Shown here piece by piece: positions 1 through 12,735 of a stretch of 64,000 nt of DNA. This DNA is from Xenopus tropicalis (Eukaryota; Chordata; Amphibia; Anura; Pipidae). A model generated the notes under the pieces. It was not told where the DNA came from, searched no databases, and saw only the letters and a program-made list of their open reading frames with translations. The stretch is taken from positions 14,936,712 through 15,000,711 of the forward strand of contig NC_030679.2 in NCBI RefSeq assembly GCF_000004195.4, given 5' to 3'. How positions within the stretch are numbered: the first letter of the stretch is position 1; every line of letters begins with the position of its first letter. Made by a program: the position numbers and the translations under genes.

Positions 1-178
1 AACATAGTAAGAAAGGAATGGGGAGGACACATATGACCTCATATCATGCTTGGTTGATGATTACTAGTGTGATGTCATCAGAGTACTTGTCCAAATCAGT
101 TATTACACAAGGAATGCACTCACTGACCATACTGATCCTGTGGTTTGGCTAAATGATACTGTTTGATTCATCCCAGGG

Positions 179-442
179 CAGGGGTGGGCAAACTTTTAGG
201 CTCAGGGGCCACATTAACTTTTAAAATTTGACAGGCGGGCCAGCCCAGCACCCTTTTCGCCGTCTTCACTCATCAGTCCCTTAGGTTTTGCGTCACTGCG
301 CTTACATGCAGTCTTGCTGCCAAATCTCGCGTGATGTTAACTTTTCTGAAGGCATGAGTAGCGATCCGGGACTGCGGTTTCTGTTAGTTGAAAAGGCCAA
401 TGGGCCAGACGTGGGCCATGGCCCATAGTTTGCCCACCCCTG
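179..442. mobile_element. hAT-like short non-autonomous element
   Basis: The two ends are a perfect 16-bp inverted repeat, CAGGGGTGGGCAAACT on the left and its complement on the right. The element is flanked by an exact 8-bp direct repeat TCCCAGGG at 171-178 and 443-450. An 8-bp target duplication with CAG...CTG ends is the signature of the hAT superfamily. The 264-bp interior has no open frame, so movement would need a transposase made elsewhere. The perfect ends and duplication suggest a fairly recent insertion. The superfamily is inferred from ends and duplication only. Confidence 0.85.
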
Positions 443-450
443 TCCCAGGG

Positions 451-1722
451 CCACCTTCGTGAGTGAATTTTGTTAATACAGAGCTCAATAAGATCAGATC
501 CAAATTAGGAGCTGATACAGATCCGTGGTTCATGAAATGTGGTAGGAGGGTGGTGTTTGCTCTAGTTCTGATTATTCTTTTATGTATAATTTAAATGGGA
601 GATGGTGTGGAGGATACAAAAAATCTCCCTTTTTTTGGAGGCAGGAAAACCTGGCTCAAGAGGAGGTGGTCTAGCCTGTGACTGGGTGGTGGAATTCAGT
701 ATTAGCATTCTTATAACATTTCCATTTCATGCTACATGGATGTGCAGTAAGGGAGTTTACTAGGTTCTCTTTCAAGGCTTGTAGTGCATTACATTGTTTT
801 CAGCAGAAGGTTCCTTATACCAAGGGAACTGACCATATGTTGACTACATTTATCCAATTGCTGATACTGCTTAGCACTGAATTACTCTTGGCTGAATTTT
901 CATCCACTTGAATGGATGAAATGAATATTGAATATTTATCTTTTTGAGCAGAGCAGTCTGGGTTTTGTTTATGGTTTCCTTTGTCGAACTGGCAGAATAA
1001 TATAGCCAGAATAAATATAGTCGTAATTATAGCCAGAGTGGGGAGAGCCAACTAAGATCCAAGTCGTGTTTGAGCCCTCAAAGAATCTTTCTCTTGGTAA
1101 ATAGGCCCCCAAGCAGAAAAGGAGTGACAATTTAAAAAAAAAAAAAAAAAACTTTTTCCCCAAAAATACTCTACATTGAAAAAATCATTGTGCAAGTACA
1201 AAATATCTTTTTGATGAAAGTGTTCCAATAAATACAAATTGGAAGACATGTCTGGTGATATTTAACATTTCTATTGTTACTTTAATTGATTCATAGATCA
1301 ACTTTATTCTCTGAATGATGATAAATGACTTGAATTAGAATTGTGCATTGGAAGCACAAAAAGGTAAATGTATCCAATAATCAGGCATGGTGGTGTGATT
1401 GCTGGAGGAGTGATTTTAATTATAAGCTATTGTGTTATATTGCCTAGCTGTTCAAAGTCTATGATTTATAATAACACTTTGGGCTCATTTCACAGGGTAT
1501 TTTGTTTTCTGATGTAGTTCAACCTGTAGATAAGTGATCTATATGCCTTGTGCCACCCTCAAGTGATTGTAACTTGTGGGTCAATATGTTAAAGCTTTTA
1601 GCATTGGTTCTCAAACTGTTGGCCTGGGGGAGCCAGCCTGAAAAATAATTAGGGTGACATATATAATTGCATAGGGTTGAACCCTATGCTCAACCCTTCC
1701 AAGTGAACCCAGCACACAAACC
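451..1722. other. No gene seen; A18 tract
   Basis: Unremarkable AT-rich sequence. The short open frames here show no recognisable domain. A run of 18 A lies at 1134-1151 without an obvious retrotransposed body upstream. Confidence 0.6.
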
Positions 1723-2445
1723 TTTACTGACCTATCTATCCACTCACATACAAACTCATACTGAATTATCTATCCATTCACATACAGACCCATACTGACC
1801 TATCTATCCACTCACATACAGACCCATACTGAATTATCTATCCACTCACATACAGACCCACACTGACCTATCTATCCACTCACATACAGACCCACACTGA
1901 CCTATCTATCCACTCACATACAGACCCATACTGACCTATCTATCCACTCACATACAGACCCATACTGACCTATCTATCCACTCACATACAGACCCACACT
2001 GACCTATCTATCCACTCACATACAGACCCATACTGACCTATCTATCCACTCACATACAGACCCATACTGACCTATCTATCCACTCACATACAGACCCACA
2101 CTGACCTATCTATCCACTCACATACAGACCCATACTGACCTATCTATCCACTCACATACAGACCCATACTGACCTATCTATCCACTCACATACAGACCCA
2201 TACTGACCTATCTATCTACTCACATGCAGACCCATACTGACCTATCTATCCACTCACATACAGACCCATACTGACCTATCAATCCACTCCCATACAGACC
2301 CATACTGACCTATCTATCCACTCACATACAGACCCATACTGACCTATCTATCCACTCACATACAGACCCATACTGCCCTATCTATAAACTCACATACAGA
2401 CCCACACTGACCTATATATACACTCACATACATAAACCATATATA
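1723..2445. repeat. 34-bp minisatellite, about 21 copies
   Basis: The unit runs CTGACCTATCTATCCACTCA followed by CATACAGACCCATA, with a strict 34-bp period. Internal units are nearly identical. The main variants are CATACT against CACACT and GAATTA for GACCTA in the first units. Both edge units are more diverged, as expected when homogenisation is strongest in the centre. There is no coding potential. Confidence 0.95.
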
Positions 2446-3290
2446 CCAACATCAATATTAACAGTAGATTTTAATATCACAATAGCCTTGGATAATATGC
2501 TACATTAGAGAAAGATGCACTTCCATATCTTTCTGGAAGCCTAGCTCAAGGCCAGTAAGGATGAGAATTTAGGAGTGTTGTTTTGTAGATATTCCTGGAT
2601 CTATGATCAAATGGTACTTACAGCAATGACCTGTAACCTTGTGCAACTGAGGGCCCTTGTTGCACCTCAATAATTAAATTGATATGAAATGAGCTAAAAA
2701 TGCATATAAAACCTACTTACTGCTCCTGTGACTTTCTATCCAACCATAGACTTGTTCAGCAATTATGACATTTTACCACCTTTTCCCAAGAAAACTGTGA
2801 CATGGGTATAAAAATAGATATAGAAATGATATGTTGTATTTTCTATCACATGTTTCTATCCTGTATTAATGGTAACAACTGAAAGCCTAGGAATACACCA
2901 CTGTGTTCATTTTTATACATACAAATATTAATTTATTCATTCCTCTACATTATAAAAATAACGTTACTTTTATAATCATTTTATAAACTTCTATTTTAAC
3001 AGAAATTGTAATTTCCAGCACATATGATTCTTTCAGTCTATTGAAACATTTTGCAGAGTTTTCAACGAAATGTCATAAAATCTTATTTTCCTTGTCTGGA
3101 GGCTGAATAATTTTTTTGTAGTTGTCAAAATGAATGATGAGTGTAAAAAAATTACTGGAAAAAATGCATCAAAATCATATAAGATTTCACTGAAATTGTA
3201 TTGATTTTTTCAATGTAATTTCTATTTCTTTATTGACAACTTTTTCACTCTCCATCAGTTTTAATGGAAATATTATTTATAATTTCAGTA
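2446..3290. other. No gene seen; AT-rich unique sequence
   Basis: Very AT-rich, with several TAAT-type words and no repeats or open frames that stand out. Confidence 0.5.
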
Positions 3291-4065
3291 CAGGTAAGGG
3301 ACCGGTTATCCAGAATGCTTGGGACCTGGAGTATTCCGGATAAGGGGTCATTCCGTAATTTGGATCTCCTACCCCCTACCTGTTTAAAATTATTTAAACA
3401 GTAATTAAATCCAATAGGATTGTTTTGGCTCCAATAAGGATTTATTATATCTTGGTTGGGATCAAGTACAGGTACTGTTTTATTATTACAGAGAAAAGGG
3501 AATCATTTAACCATTAAATAAACCCAATAGGGCTGTTCTGCCCCCAATAAGGGGTAATTATATCTTAGTTGGGATCAAATACAGGTACTGTTTTATTATT
3601 ACAGAGAAAAGGGAATCATTTAACCATTAAATAAACCCAATAGGGCTGTTCTACCCCAATAAGGGGTAATTATATCTTAGTTGGGATCAAGTACAGGTAC
3701 TGTTTTATTATTACAGAGAAAAGGGAATCATTTAACCATTAAATAAACCCAATAGGGCTGTTCTGCCCCCAATAAGGATTATTTATATCTTAGTTGGGAT
3801 CAAGTACAGGTACTGTTTTATTATTACAGAGAAAAGGGAATCATTTAACCATGAAATAAACCCAATAGGGCTGTTCTGCCCCAATAAGGGGTAATTATAT
3901 CTTAGTTGGGATCAAGTACAGGTACTGTTTTATTATTACAGAGAAAAAGGAAACCATTTTTAAAAATGTAAATTATTTGATTAAAATTGGGTCTATGGGA
4001 GATGGACTTTTTGTAATTTGGAACTTTTTGGATAATGGGTTTCCGGATAAGGGGTCCAATACCTG
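3291..4065 (+). mobile_element. CAGGTATGGGA-family element with 5 internal tandem units
   Basis: It begins CAGGTAAGGGACCGGTTATC and ends in ...GGGGTCCAATACCTG, with TA on both outer sides. This fits a 2-bp TA target site or a terminal TA. Sub-terminal inverted motifs TTCCGGATAAGGGG and TTTCCGGATAAGGGG sit inside each end. The interior holds five copies of a roughly 110-bp tandem unit, recognisable by TTGGGATCAAGTACAGGTAC followed by TGTTTTATTATTACAGAG. There is no open frame, so it is non-autonomous. I recognise the family as abundant in Xenopus. Its superfamily is not settled; TA flanks would fit Tc1/mariner. Confidence 0.85.
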
Positions 4066-4067
4066 TA

Positions 4068-5090
4068 CTTTATAAATAGGAATTTCTATTATAATTTCTA
4101 AATAAAAATTATATTTCACACAAATATATTAAGAGAATGAGTTCTTTTGTAATGGTTTATAAACTAGAGCTATAATCTTAATCCTAAATTAACAATGGGG
4201 TTTACACAGTAACAGAAACGATTTACAGATAGAAGTCTATGGTAAAAGTTACAATAAATCTTAAATGAACAAAGGCACTTGAATCTCGCCATCCTATTGC
4301 AAATGCTTTATTGATACCATTCCTATAACAATACCTAGAGGCGCCTCCTCTTTTATGAGACTTTGGAGATTTTGAAAAGTGACATTGAGCTTGGTGATGG
4401 AGGAAGGTAGCCTTTGAAAGACATGGTTTGATAATTACCTAAGAGTCTGCTAATTGAGAATTGATTACTTTTTATGATCCCACGCTCCCAGAATAACTGC
4501 TGAACAGCTGACCATAAATTTTGAGAAGTCGTCCGAAGGACCGGGTGCATTTCTTTCACATTGTGAAACTGTGCTTTGGAGATGGATTTTTGGTTTTAAA
4601 TTTTTAATTGTAATTATCTCCGGCAAATGGCTTGTTACGTGTGATGTCTGCAAGGCTAATCAAGGCATTCATTGTTGATCTCTGAACTTAAATTGTTGCT
4701 AGTTGGAGGGGATTAAAGTAACTTCCTCAAGGTCATGTTCAGACATTTTTGGACCTGTAAATCTTCTGTCATATCCATCAAACAGCTTGTCTTTAAAGCA
4801 AGCTCAGAGTGCTTTTATGCAGATTTTTATAGCTCCATATATAACATAATGTGCTTACTTGTTGCTCAGCATACATACTTATTGGGGCATAATATTGCTT
4901 TTAGAATGGTGGGTGTTAGCCTTGTTAATAATACTTCTATTTATAGAGTGCTTTGCTATGCAATTAAGCTGCTTTTCCCCCCACATTGTTTCTTATAGGG
5001 TATGGTTCACTGGGATGTTAAGATTCTTTCATAATTCCCTTTTACTGCCTGGTTTGTCTGTGTGTGTAGGCTAAACTAACTAATACTTGG
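4068..5090. other. No gene seen
   Basis: Mixed-composition sequence without recognisable repeats. Overlapping open frames of up to 87 codons around 4735-5074 have no domain signature and look like chance frames. Confidence 0.5.
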
Positions 5091-5093
5091 TCT

Positions 5094-5480
5094 AAAGCAT
5101 TAGAGCATTAGGAACTCCTTTATATGAAACAATGTTCAAGCAAACAAAAAGTCTACACCAGTTTTCTTTAGAATTTTCATGGTTCTAGCTCCCCTTGGAT
5201 GTCTACTGTAACCTGTTTGGGCCCCCCTTAGTTTATAACAAGGTAACTAAGGGACCTTCTTAGTTCATATCAAGGTAACAGATATATGGTTGTGGAGATA
5301 GACCTATGTCATCGCCGGTCTCAAGCATTAGTGCATCAGGAACTCACCTTTATATGGAACAATGTTCAAGCAAAAAACTGATCCTCTACTTTTTTACAGT
5401 TTTTGTTGGACTTTTTATGGTTCAAGCTGCACTTGGATGTCTATCCTTTTGCCAGGTCTTCCCTTAATTCATAACAGATA
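5094..5480. repeat. Diverged tandem duplication, about 226-bp offset
   Basis: A segment beginning with AGCATTAG..CATTAGGAACTC and containing ACAATGTTCAAGCAAA, then CACTTGGATGTCTA or CCTTGGATGTCTA, occurs twice with an offset of about 226 bp. The copies differ by many substitutions and small indels, so the duplication is old. Confidence 0.75.
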
Positions 5481-5535
5481 TAGTTAATAGTTGGTGTATC
5501 AGCCATTCAGCCATAATTCCAAGACTATTCAGGAC

Positions 5536-5783
5536 TAGGGTTGCCACCTTTTTCTGCTTTAAAAGCCAGATAGGGAATGGATTAAGGGGTTGTAGGAAGA
5601 CATCAGGGGGTGTGTTAATGATAATTATGGGCAGGGTAATGATGTAAGCAGGTCGGGTAATAATGTGGTAGGCCGGTATTGATATTTGTCAAAAAGCACC
5701 AGCAGCAGAGTTTTGTCTAAGCCTTGGGACAGGGAGTTTTGAACTGGGCAGTCCAAGTGAAAACTAGATAGGTGGCAACTCTA
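5536..5783. mobile_element. Short element with TAGGGTTGCCACCT ends
   Basis: The left end TAGGGTTGCCACCT is matched in inverse by AGGTGGCAACTCTA at the right end, 248 bp apart. The same right-end motif recurs at 20136-20148 (GGTGGCAATCCTA) and 40190-40202 (GGTGGCAACCCTA), so this is a dispersed family. There is no open frame. The target duplication is not clear. Confidence 0.7.
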
Positions 5784-7344
5784 TGTAGAACTGCAAATAT
5801 ATATTAACACCCTTGTTAAATTTCAAACTGGGCTTACAGGTCTATCCAGGAGTGAAAAAGGGGTTTCAACCCAAATCTCAAGCAAATAAGCCTTCTGGCT
5901 AAGTCTCCCTGCAAATAATCATTATCCCCCAAGGGATGACACCCCACTGCTCTACACTGACCCTTACCAATATACCAAAGGATAATTTAGGAATGCAATA
6001 ACAAGCATCATTTTGCTCTGAATCCAAATCCGGGGAATTTATACAGATTGCTTAACTTAATGTATCTTGCCAGTGTTATATGTGATAATTGCTGCACCAC
6101 CAATAGTCAACTGTGTAAATATATCCTAATCTGTAGGAAAAATGGATATGTGTATTTGTTACTATTCCAAACGCTTGATTGGTTGGTTGCTTTGGGCTTG
6201 TTATTACATTGCCTTAGTCTAATTGTATTCCGGATCATGTGTTTTCTTTTCAGATAACACCAAGCTGGGTTTAGCCATGCATACATTTTCCTTAAAAGTT
6301 CATTTGGAATACAGCATAGTGCTTTTCTTCCTTGTTTCTTTGCGACTGCTTGCAGTAACATTTCTGTTTCACCAGACGGGCATGCTCAATTCCCAGAGTC
6401 AGCTTTTTTTGTGCATTAAGTAGTGCAGCAAACTGTAGACTGCACAGAGCAGTGCCATCCCTTACTGAACATGTAGGGAAAGAAGTGCCAAAAGCAAGCT
6501 GTTTCCTTCCATCTTCCCTAGATGTTTGGTTCCAGAGGCTAATGTTAATAATGAAGACTGGATAAATAAATTAGGAACTGGATAAGGCAGACCAAGATTA
6601 TTCAGCAGAGATGGAATGACCTCAATATGAGCAGCTCAGAGACACAGAGGACATGGCTGCCCAGCTTATACCAGCCAATACTCAAACATCAGAACTTAAA
6701 GCTTTTCGTATACTTGGTCTTATTATTGATTTACAAATGTCAAAGGAAATCCCTGGATCTTTTTAAAACAATAAAATGGCATAGGAAACATATTGAATTA
6801 TAGAAACTCTTTTACTACTTTAGAGAAAGGGTCATAGAGAGAGCCAACCCATACATAATATTGGCAGCTATACACACATACAGTAATCTACCCTACTGTC
6901 TTGAAACAGAACTAACCCGATAGGTGTTACAATTGCAAGGTCTTTGCACCTACATCTGCAATTTGAATATGATATTGCTATCTTATTATTTCAAAGGGGG
7001 AATAATGACAGCAATGTTTAACCCCAGGTTGTTGTACTAGAACCCCCATCGCACTCCCAACAAATCATGGATTAAATAATGCTAAGAGCTGTAGTACAGC
7101 AACACCAGGGATGAATTCTTAGATAAATACTGTTGGATACATCTTTCCCACAGTTCTTCAAGGCCAGCAGGCCACTCAATGAAAGAAAATCATCCAATGA
7201 ATATTCTGCCTACTTTGTGTATATTTGTGTGTCTATGTAGTTAGTGCTAGAGGTGCTAAATAACACTTTCTCCAGCCTCCTGATGACAATATTATCCACA
7301 ATTGCCACGAGTTATCCTATGTTAAATAAGAGCAAGATAATTAT
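5784..7344. other. No gene seen
   Basis: Unique-looking sequence. Opposing open frames of 66-84 codons at 6048-6423 overlap on both strands and show no family features. Confidence 0.5.
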
Positions 7345-7510
7345 TATTAGCATGGATTTATAAAACACCAACATATTTCACTGTGCTGTACAATAAATGG
7401 GTTTATATGCTGGACATACAGAATTCCATATAAAACAACCAATAACAGATATGAGAGGTAAAAAGGGCCTTGCCCAAAAGAGCTTACAATCTATAAGGAG
7501 AAGATAAGAG
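7345..7510. repeat. Dispersed repeat with GAGCTTACAATCTA motif
   Basis: Contains ATTTATAAAACACCAACATA, then CTGTGCTGTACAATAAAT, then GAGCTTACAATCTATAAGG. A related copy lies at about 41480-41650 with GCTTTACAATTTTGCAATAT and GAGCTTACAATCTAAG. I recognise this as an old dispersed vertebrate repeat but cannot name its class safely. Confidence 0.6.
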
Positions 7511-8869
7511 ATATATTTGTGATCGGGAAGATTTGGATTGGAGAATTCTACAGCATAAGTTATTATGTTTGGGATGCCTACTTTGGAGAACAAGAGGAGT
7601 GCAATAGTAGAGATATATATAAAGTTTATGCCCCCTTTTAAAGTCTGTAGGTTGTTTCCATGGTTATCTCTGATGGGACTGGTAGAGGATTAGCAATTAT
7701 TTGTGATTGAGAAGCTCAAATTCCCTGCAGAACTTGTTTATTCTTTTAGGCAGGACAATAACATCTCCTACGTAAGGGTCATTTCTCCATCTGTACAGCG
7801 ATCGGAAAGAAAAAGTTCAGATTTCAGCAACAACTGTTGGTTTAATGATGACCAAACTTGATTCTATTTATTTCCCAGGCTGACCAGAATCCCGGCTTTT
7901 TCTCAGGAAATGAATAAGCTTTACACTTCCGAGGAGTTAACTGCCGGGCAGACCAGATGTCTATGGCTCATCTCCTGTTACCAATACGGTCTTCTTTATA
8001 GCATTCAAACCCCCCTACTGTAATCTTCCATGTGAGCCAAGAAACCCTGGGGACTAAGCATAAGCCCCCCAAAACCCAGGCATATAAGTTCTCCTTTGCA
8101 GTTAGCCTTCCAACAAGCCCTACTTTCCCAGAGTGGCATTAAATGGTAACTTCTCCGTAACAATCACCAGCTGAGTGAGTAGAATTTAGGACATTTTAAA
8201 TGTCATATAAAATCCCTGACTATACTGGGAAAAAAAGAATGATCTAAAAGTCATCATTGAATAAAAATGGTAATAATAGAAGCATGAAGTGTTATAAAAT
8301 AGCATAGCAATTGTATTGTCTATGAGCAACGAACCCAAGCTCAGCTTAAATTGGATGGCCCAAATTTCAAAGAATACTCAAAACCTCCTTTTATGAAATA
8401 TGCTAGTATTGATGAATTTAACTATATTGAGCATCCTTCTTTTTCATAAAAATGCCAATTTATATTAATTGTATTTTTTAAAATTCTGCATAGACAAAAG
8501 AGCAACAGCTCTTTTGGCCACTAAGGGTTTCAACTCATATGTATAGACCCAAATATCCAGATAAGGAGTGTTTTGTAGTCACAAAACCACATACTGTTCA
8601 GAATAAGGTATTGGTTCCCAAAATGGAGTATCGGTTATGGTACTATGGTACTGTGGCACCAACACTGCACTGACAAAAGAGTCTCCATAGACAAGTGGTT
8701 CCTGAGAGGCTGTTACCCTTGGGGTGCCTTTCAGCAGTGGCCAGGGCTCGGGTTGAAGGCCATTTAGTAAGAATACCTTTTTACTGTCCTAGATATTTCT
8801 GAAAGGCCATCTTAAATGTCAGCTAAGCTGAGATCTGGGGGGAAAGTGTTCTTGTTGTTCTTGACACTA
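7511..8869. other. No gene seen
   Basis: No strong open frame, RNA gene or clear repeat was seen in this stretch. Confidence 0.5.
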
Positions 8870-9690
8870 TGGCTGAATGGCTGATACAGCAGTGTTTTCC
8901 CATTACAGTAACCTTGGTATGAGTTAATGGGTGTCCTGACCAAAAGTTGGACCTCCATATGCCTTGAACTGTACTGGGGCCATAACTAAGTGGGCTAATG
9001 GGTGCTTGGGTAGATCAGGGGCAGAATATGCTGAACCAGGGACAAAGTACATAGCTGGTATATTATCAACTAGACCTGAGAAATACCAGCCTGGTGGAAA
9101 CCCTCAGAACCAAGAACATAGATAACATTATAACTGCCCTTCTTGTTTTAAATCCTGTGCTAAATGGACATGGTACTCTCCCCGTGTTAGATGGCTGATA
9201 TAGCATTGGTTGGGGCATAAATGAATAGGCTAGTGAGATCAGGGGGCAGGGCATGCCAAGCCAGGGACAAAGTTTGTAGTTGGTACATACAGTAGTACAT
9301 AGTTGGTATATTATCAACTAGACCTGAGAAATACCAGCCTGGTGGAAACCCTCAGAACCAAGAACATAGATAACATTATAACTGCCCTTCTTGTTTTAAA
9401 TCCTGTGCTAAATGGACATGGTACTCTCCCTGTGTTAGATGGCTGATATAGCATTGGTTGGGGCATAAATGAATAGGCTAGTGAGATCAGGGGGCAGGGC
9501 ATGCCAAGCCAGGGACAAAGTTTGTAGTTGGTACATACAGTAGTACATAGTTGGTATGTTATCTACTAGACCTGAGAAATATCAGCCTGATGAAAACCAT
9601 AAGAACCAAGAACACTATAATTGCCCTTATTTTTGCCTTCATGCTACTCTCCCTATGTTAGAATATAGCATTGGTGGGCAGGAATCCCAT
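8870..9690. repeat. 248-bp tandem repeat, two near-identical units plus edges
   Basis: Units at 9057-9304 and 9305-9552 are nearly identical; I saw one difference, CCCCGTGTT against CCCTGTGTT. A third, diverged partial unit follows at 9553 to about 9690. A diverged partial unit precedes them at about 8870-9056 (GGCTGATACAGCAGTG). The two identical 62-codon minus-strand translations from these units are products of the duplication, not genes. High identity between the two middle units points to a recent extra duplication in an older array. Confidence 0.9.
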
Positions 9691-10419
9691 TGGAAAATCC
9701 TCTTGCAGCCACTTTGTAGTGCTTGGGAGAGCCATAGGGGGGTTATATGGAGGAGCAGCACCCTATTTACACTGTGCTTATCTGCTTTGATCATACTCAA
9801 AGAGAAAGTTACATCTACTGTAGTAATTTACCTAATTTCATGCCTGTTGGCGCCAAATGTTTACACATTCTGTTCTCTCTCAAAATACAATTTTTTTTAC
9901 TAGGTGGGACAGGTGTGTGATTTAAGTTAAAGTTTTTGTATGAAGCCCATCCAGACATTATTATGTTTTGTGTGGGGAGGAAAAGGCTACAGTCTGGTGC
10001 TTCAGGCACCCAAGCTGGAAGGTTTAAATCATTCATGTGCAGTTGTCTTTTTGGGCCAAACCTGTTTAAATTAATGATTTGCATAATGAAACATAGGAAG
10101 AGTCTCCCCGTACTTTATGAGGTTTAGGTTTATAATTCAGCTTCTTGAAGTCTTAATAAATAAATCAACATGAGGCTTCGCTTGAAGGGGAAACAACATT
10201 TGCCGTTGTCATAACATAATGCCGAACAATTCCGCTGTTAGTTGACAGAGCGCGCTCTTAATTACTTTAGAGATTGCCATAAACAAATCACGCCAGATGC
10301 AATGGGAAGAAGTCATTCTTGCATTCGTAATCGGAAACAATCGGGCAATGACCTGGGTATAATCGCTGCTTCTAAAAAAAAAACAACCTAGCGATGTTAC
10401 TGCTGGGTTGTTAGCTTTA
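9691..10419. other. No gene; candidate conserved non-coding DNA at 10140-10375
   Basis: No gene is seen. The part at about 10140-10375 lacks repeats and has closely spaced words such as TTAATTAC, CATAAACAAATCA and TTGACAGAGCGCGC. These resemble homeodomain, forkhead and bHLH-type sites found in vertebrate conserved non-coding elements. This is inference from appearance only. Confidence 0.3.
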
Positions 10420-10731
10420 TTGTGCTTAGTACAGGGGAATCCCTATGCTGCCATAGTTTTATGGTATTTCTCTGTACAGGGTATGAGCAAACTTAGGGGG
10501 CTGTTCCTGCTGAATTGTGCTTAGTACAGGGGAATCCCTATGTGCCATAGTTTTATGGTATCTCTCTGTACAGGCTATGAGCAGACTTAGGGGGCTGTTC
10601 CTGCTGAATTGTGCTTAGTACAGGGGAATCCCTATGCTGCCAAAGTTTTATGGTATCTCTCTGTACAGGCTATGAGCAGACTTAGGGGGCTGTTCCTGCT
10701 GAATTGTGCTTAGTACAGGGGAATACCTATA
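10420..10731. repeat. 95-bp tandem repeat, 3 units and part of a fourth
   Basis: The motif TGTGCTTAGTACAGGGGAAT starts at about 10421, 10516, 10610 and 10705, giving a 94-95-bp period. Units also share TATGAGCAGACTTAGGGGGC. The fourth unit is cut after ATACCTAT by the short element at 10732. Related single units occur near 29430-29590. Confidence 0.92.
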
Positions 10732-10975
10732 CAAGTATGGGATCCATTATCCTAAAAGCCATTATCCAGAAAGTTCTGAATTATGGGAAGACCATCTCCA
10801 TTTTAAACCAGTACCTTGTACTCTACCTTAACTAATATAGGCAAACCTCTTGGGTTTATTTAATGTTTACATGATTATTTAGTAGCCTTAAGGTATGGAG
10901 ATCCAAATTACGGAAAGACCCCTTATCTGGAAAACCCCAGGCCCCGAGCATTCTGGATAACAGGTCCCATACCTG
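10732..10975 (-). mobile_element. CAGGTATGGGA-family element, no array expansion
   Basis: The ends are CAAGTATGGGATCC and GGTCCCATACCTG, with TA on each outer side. Sub-terminal motifs CTTTCCGTAATTTGGATC and TTATCCGG appear in inverse orientation. Only one degenerate copy of the internal unit is visible (CAGTACCTTGTACTC on the reverse). At 244 bp it is close to an unexpanded form of the family. Confidence 0.85.
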
Positions 10976-12735
10976 TACTACACTCACACCACAGTACTGC
11001 AACCACTTCATTCTGTTTGCTTTTTTAAGTGATTCCTATTGGCAGCAATAGGGGCAATTGTCTGTGTGTTTTGACACACATTTATAAAAAAATTGGATAG
11101 GCAAATTGCTACATGTGCAATGGGCCTTAGTCACTTGCATCAGCTAACCACACCTCCAGGGATGGTAGACCACACCCCACATGCTAATTCATTCTCCTGT
11201 CTTTTTGGGTGATTGTAATACTGTATGTTGGAAGATTACTTGCGTTGTTAATTGTGGCAATAGCTGTTTAATGGTGTGACTGTGATTCAGACTTTGATCT
11301 TCTAGTATCAGCTACATAAACAACACTATGCCCACCAACATATCAGCACACCCTATTTCCACGGCAGTCTCTCTATGTTAGATAGCTGCAAGATGGCTAA
11401 AGCAGGGCTAGTAGATAGGATTTTCACTTGGGCTTTGTTTTGCATCTGTAACTAAAACTTTTGCAGTATATTTTAAAGGTCAGGAATTGTATGTTCTTTG
11501 GAAGGTTTATATCCCCTTAAATCCTATTTTATCTGTTTCTATATAATTGGTGGTCTTCAACAAACCGAAGACTTTTTACCTACTATGGGTATGATAGCTC
11601 CCCTATAAAAAATAATAATAATAATACTTGAAAAACTACTGGTGGGTGGCATATGGTTAGGCAACCTCCATGATTTCAATTGCTTACCTCCTGCCCCGTT
11701 TATGGCCTCTTCTTTAAAAATTGCCCCAGGCTGGGGTCATTTTGTGCATAACATGCCAGTATAGAAATCTCAATTAAAGTTCTGTACTGCACATATGCCC
11801 ATGATTGAGAAACAAGATGGCGGTGCTTTCTGCGCAAAAGAAGAGCAAGCCAGTGCGTTAATGAAGAGAAGTGCTGACCCAGGATACAAGGTTATATTAG
11901 AGTGTGTGGGTGCCTACAAATGTGGCACCCCGTATGATTTTAATTTGCCTTTCCTTTTAAATTACACAGTAGCTAGGGAAGATCCAACTTCAAATCTAGC
12001 AAACTGCGCAGATTGCAGTGTCTCAGTTAAACATCCCCTCGCCACCCTAGCTCTCTGCTTGGAGTCTCACTCTCTCTCTTTATAGGAAAGTGCAACAAAC
12101 ACTAATTCTGGAAGGAACGAAAGGATCTTAATCTGCATAAAGTGCTTGGTATTCTGCAGCCGAAACCACACTTCATCCGTACATCTCTGGACAGTTTTCA
12201 GTTTTACTAAATTGGTGCACCATTGAGATTTCCCTCACCTTAGGGAATGGTGGAATTTGGGAGCAATAAAAGGATGCTACGCTGGTGATAAAAAGCTAAT
12301 TTGTTTGACCAGTTACAGTGATTTCCCATTGCGTAGTCTCCGTATCCCCTAAAGGATCAGGAACTTGCAGTCTCGCACTCTATTTGGAGTACTGCTTGAC
12401 TGCCACATTTTATCCAGCGGTGCCCCTTGGGAGGTGCAGAGGAAGATCCGTTTGCCTTGTAACACATGTAATTGGTGAAACTGGTTGAATGATTATAGTG
12501 ATGTTCTCTAAGGCGAGTGTCAGGGAGCCTGGGTTTCCTGCAGCAACAATGTGCCAGGGAATCGTACAGGGACAAATTAGCCCTTGCGTCAAAGTGTCAG
12601 CCACTGCACTGGATCTTGTATCATCTATATGTATATTCTAATTTGTGGTAGGTCTGTAGGGCATTAACCCTCAAGGGTTCTGTGCATCCCTACAGGGTAA
12701 ATAGAGTTTTTCATAATCATTTATTACAACTGATA
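10976..12735. other. No gene seen
   Basis: Includes a short AAT-rich microsatellite at about 11607-11625. A 96-codon open frame at 11795-12085 has no recognisable domain or supporting signals and is treated as chance. Confidence 0.45.

Noticed and set aside
9066..9502. Two identical 62-83-codon minus-strand frames
   Set aside because: The frames are duplicated because the 248-bp unit is duplicated. They show no other coding sign.
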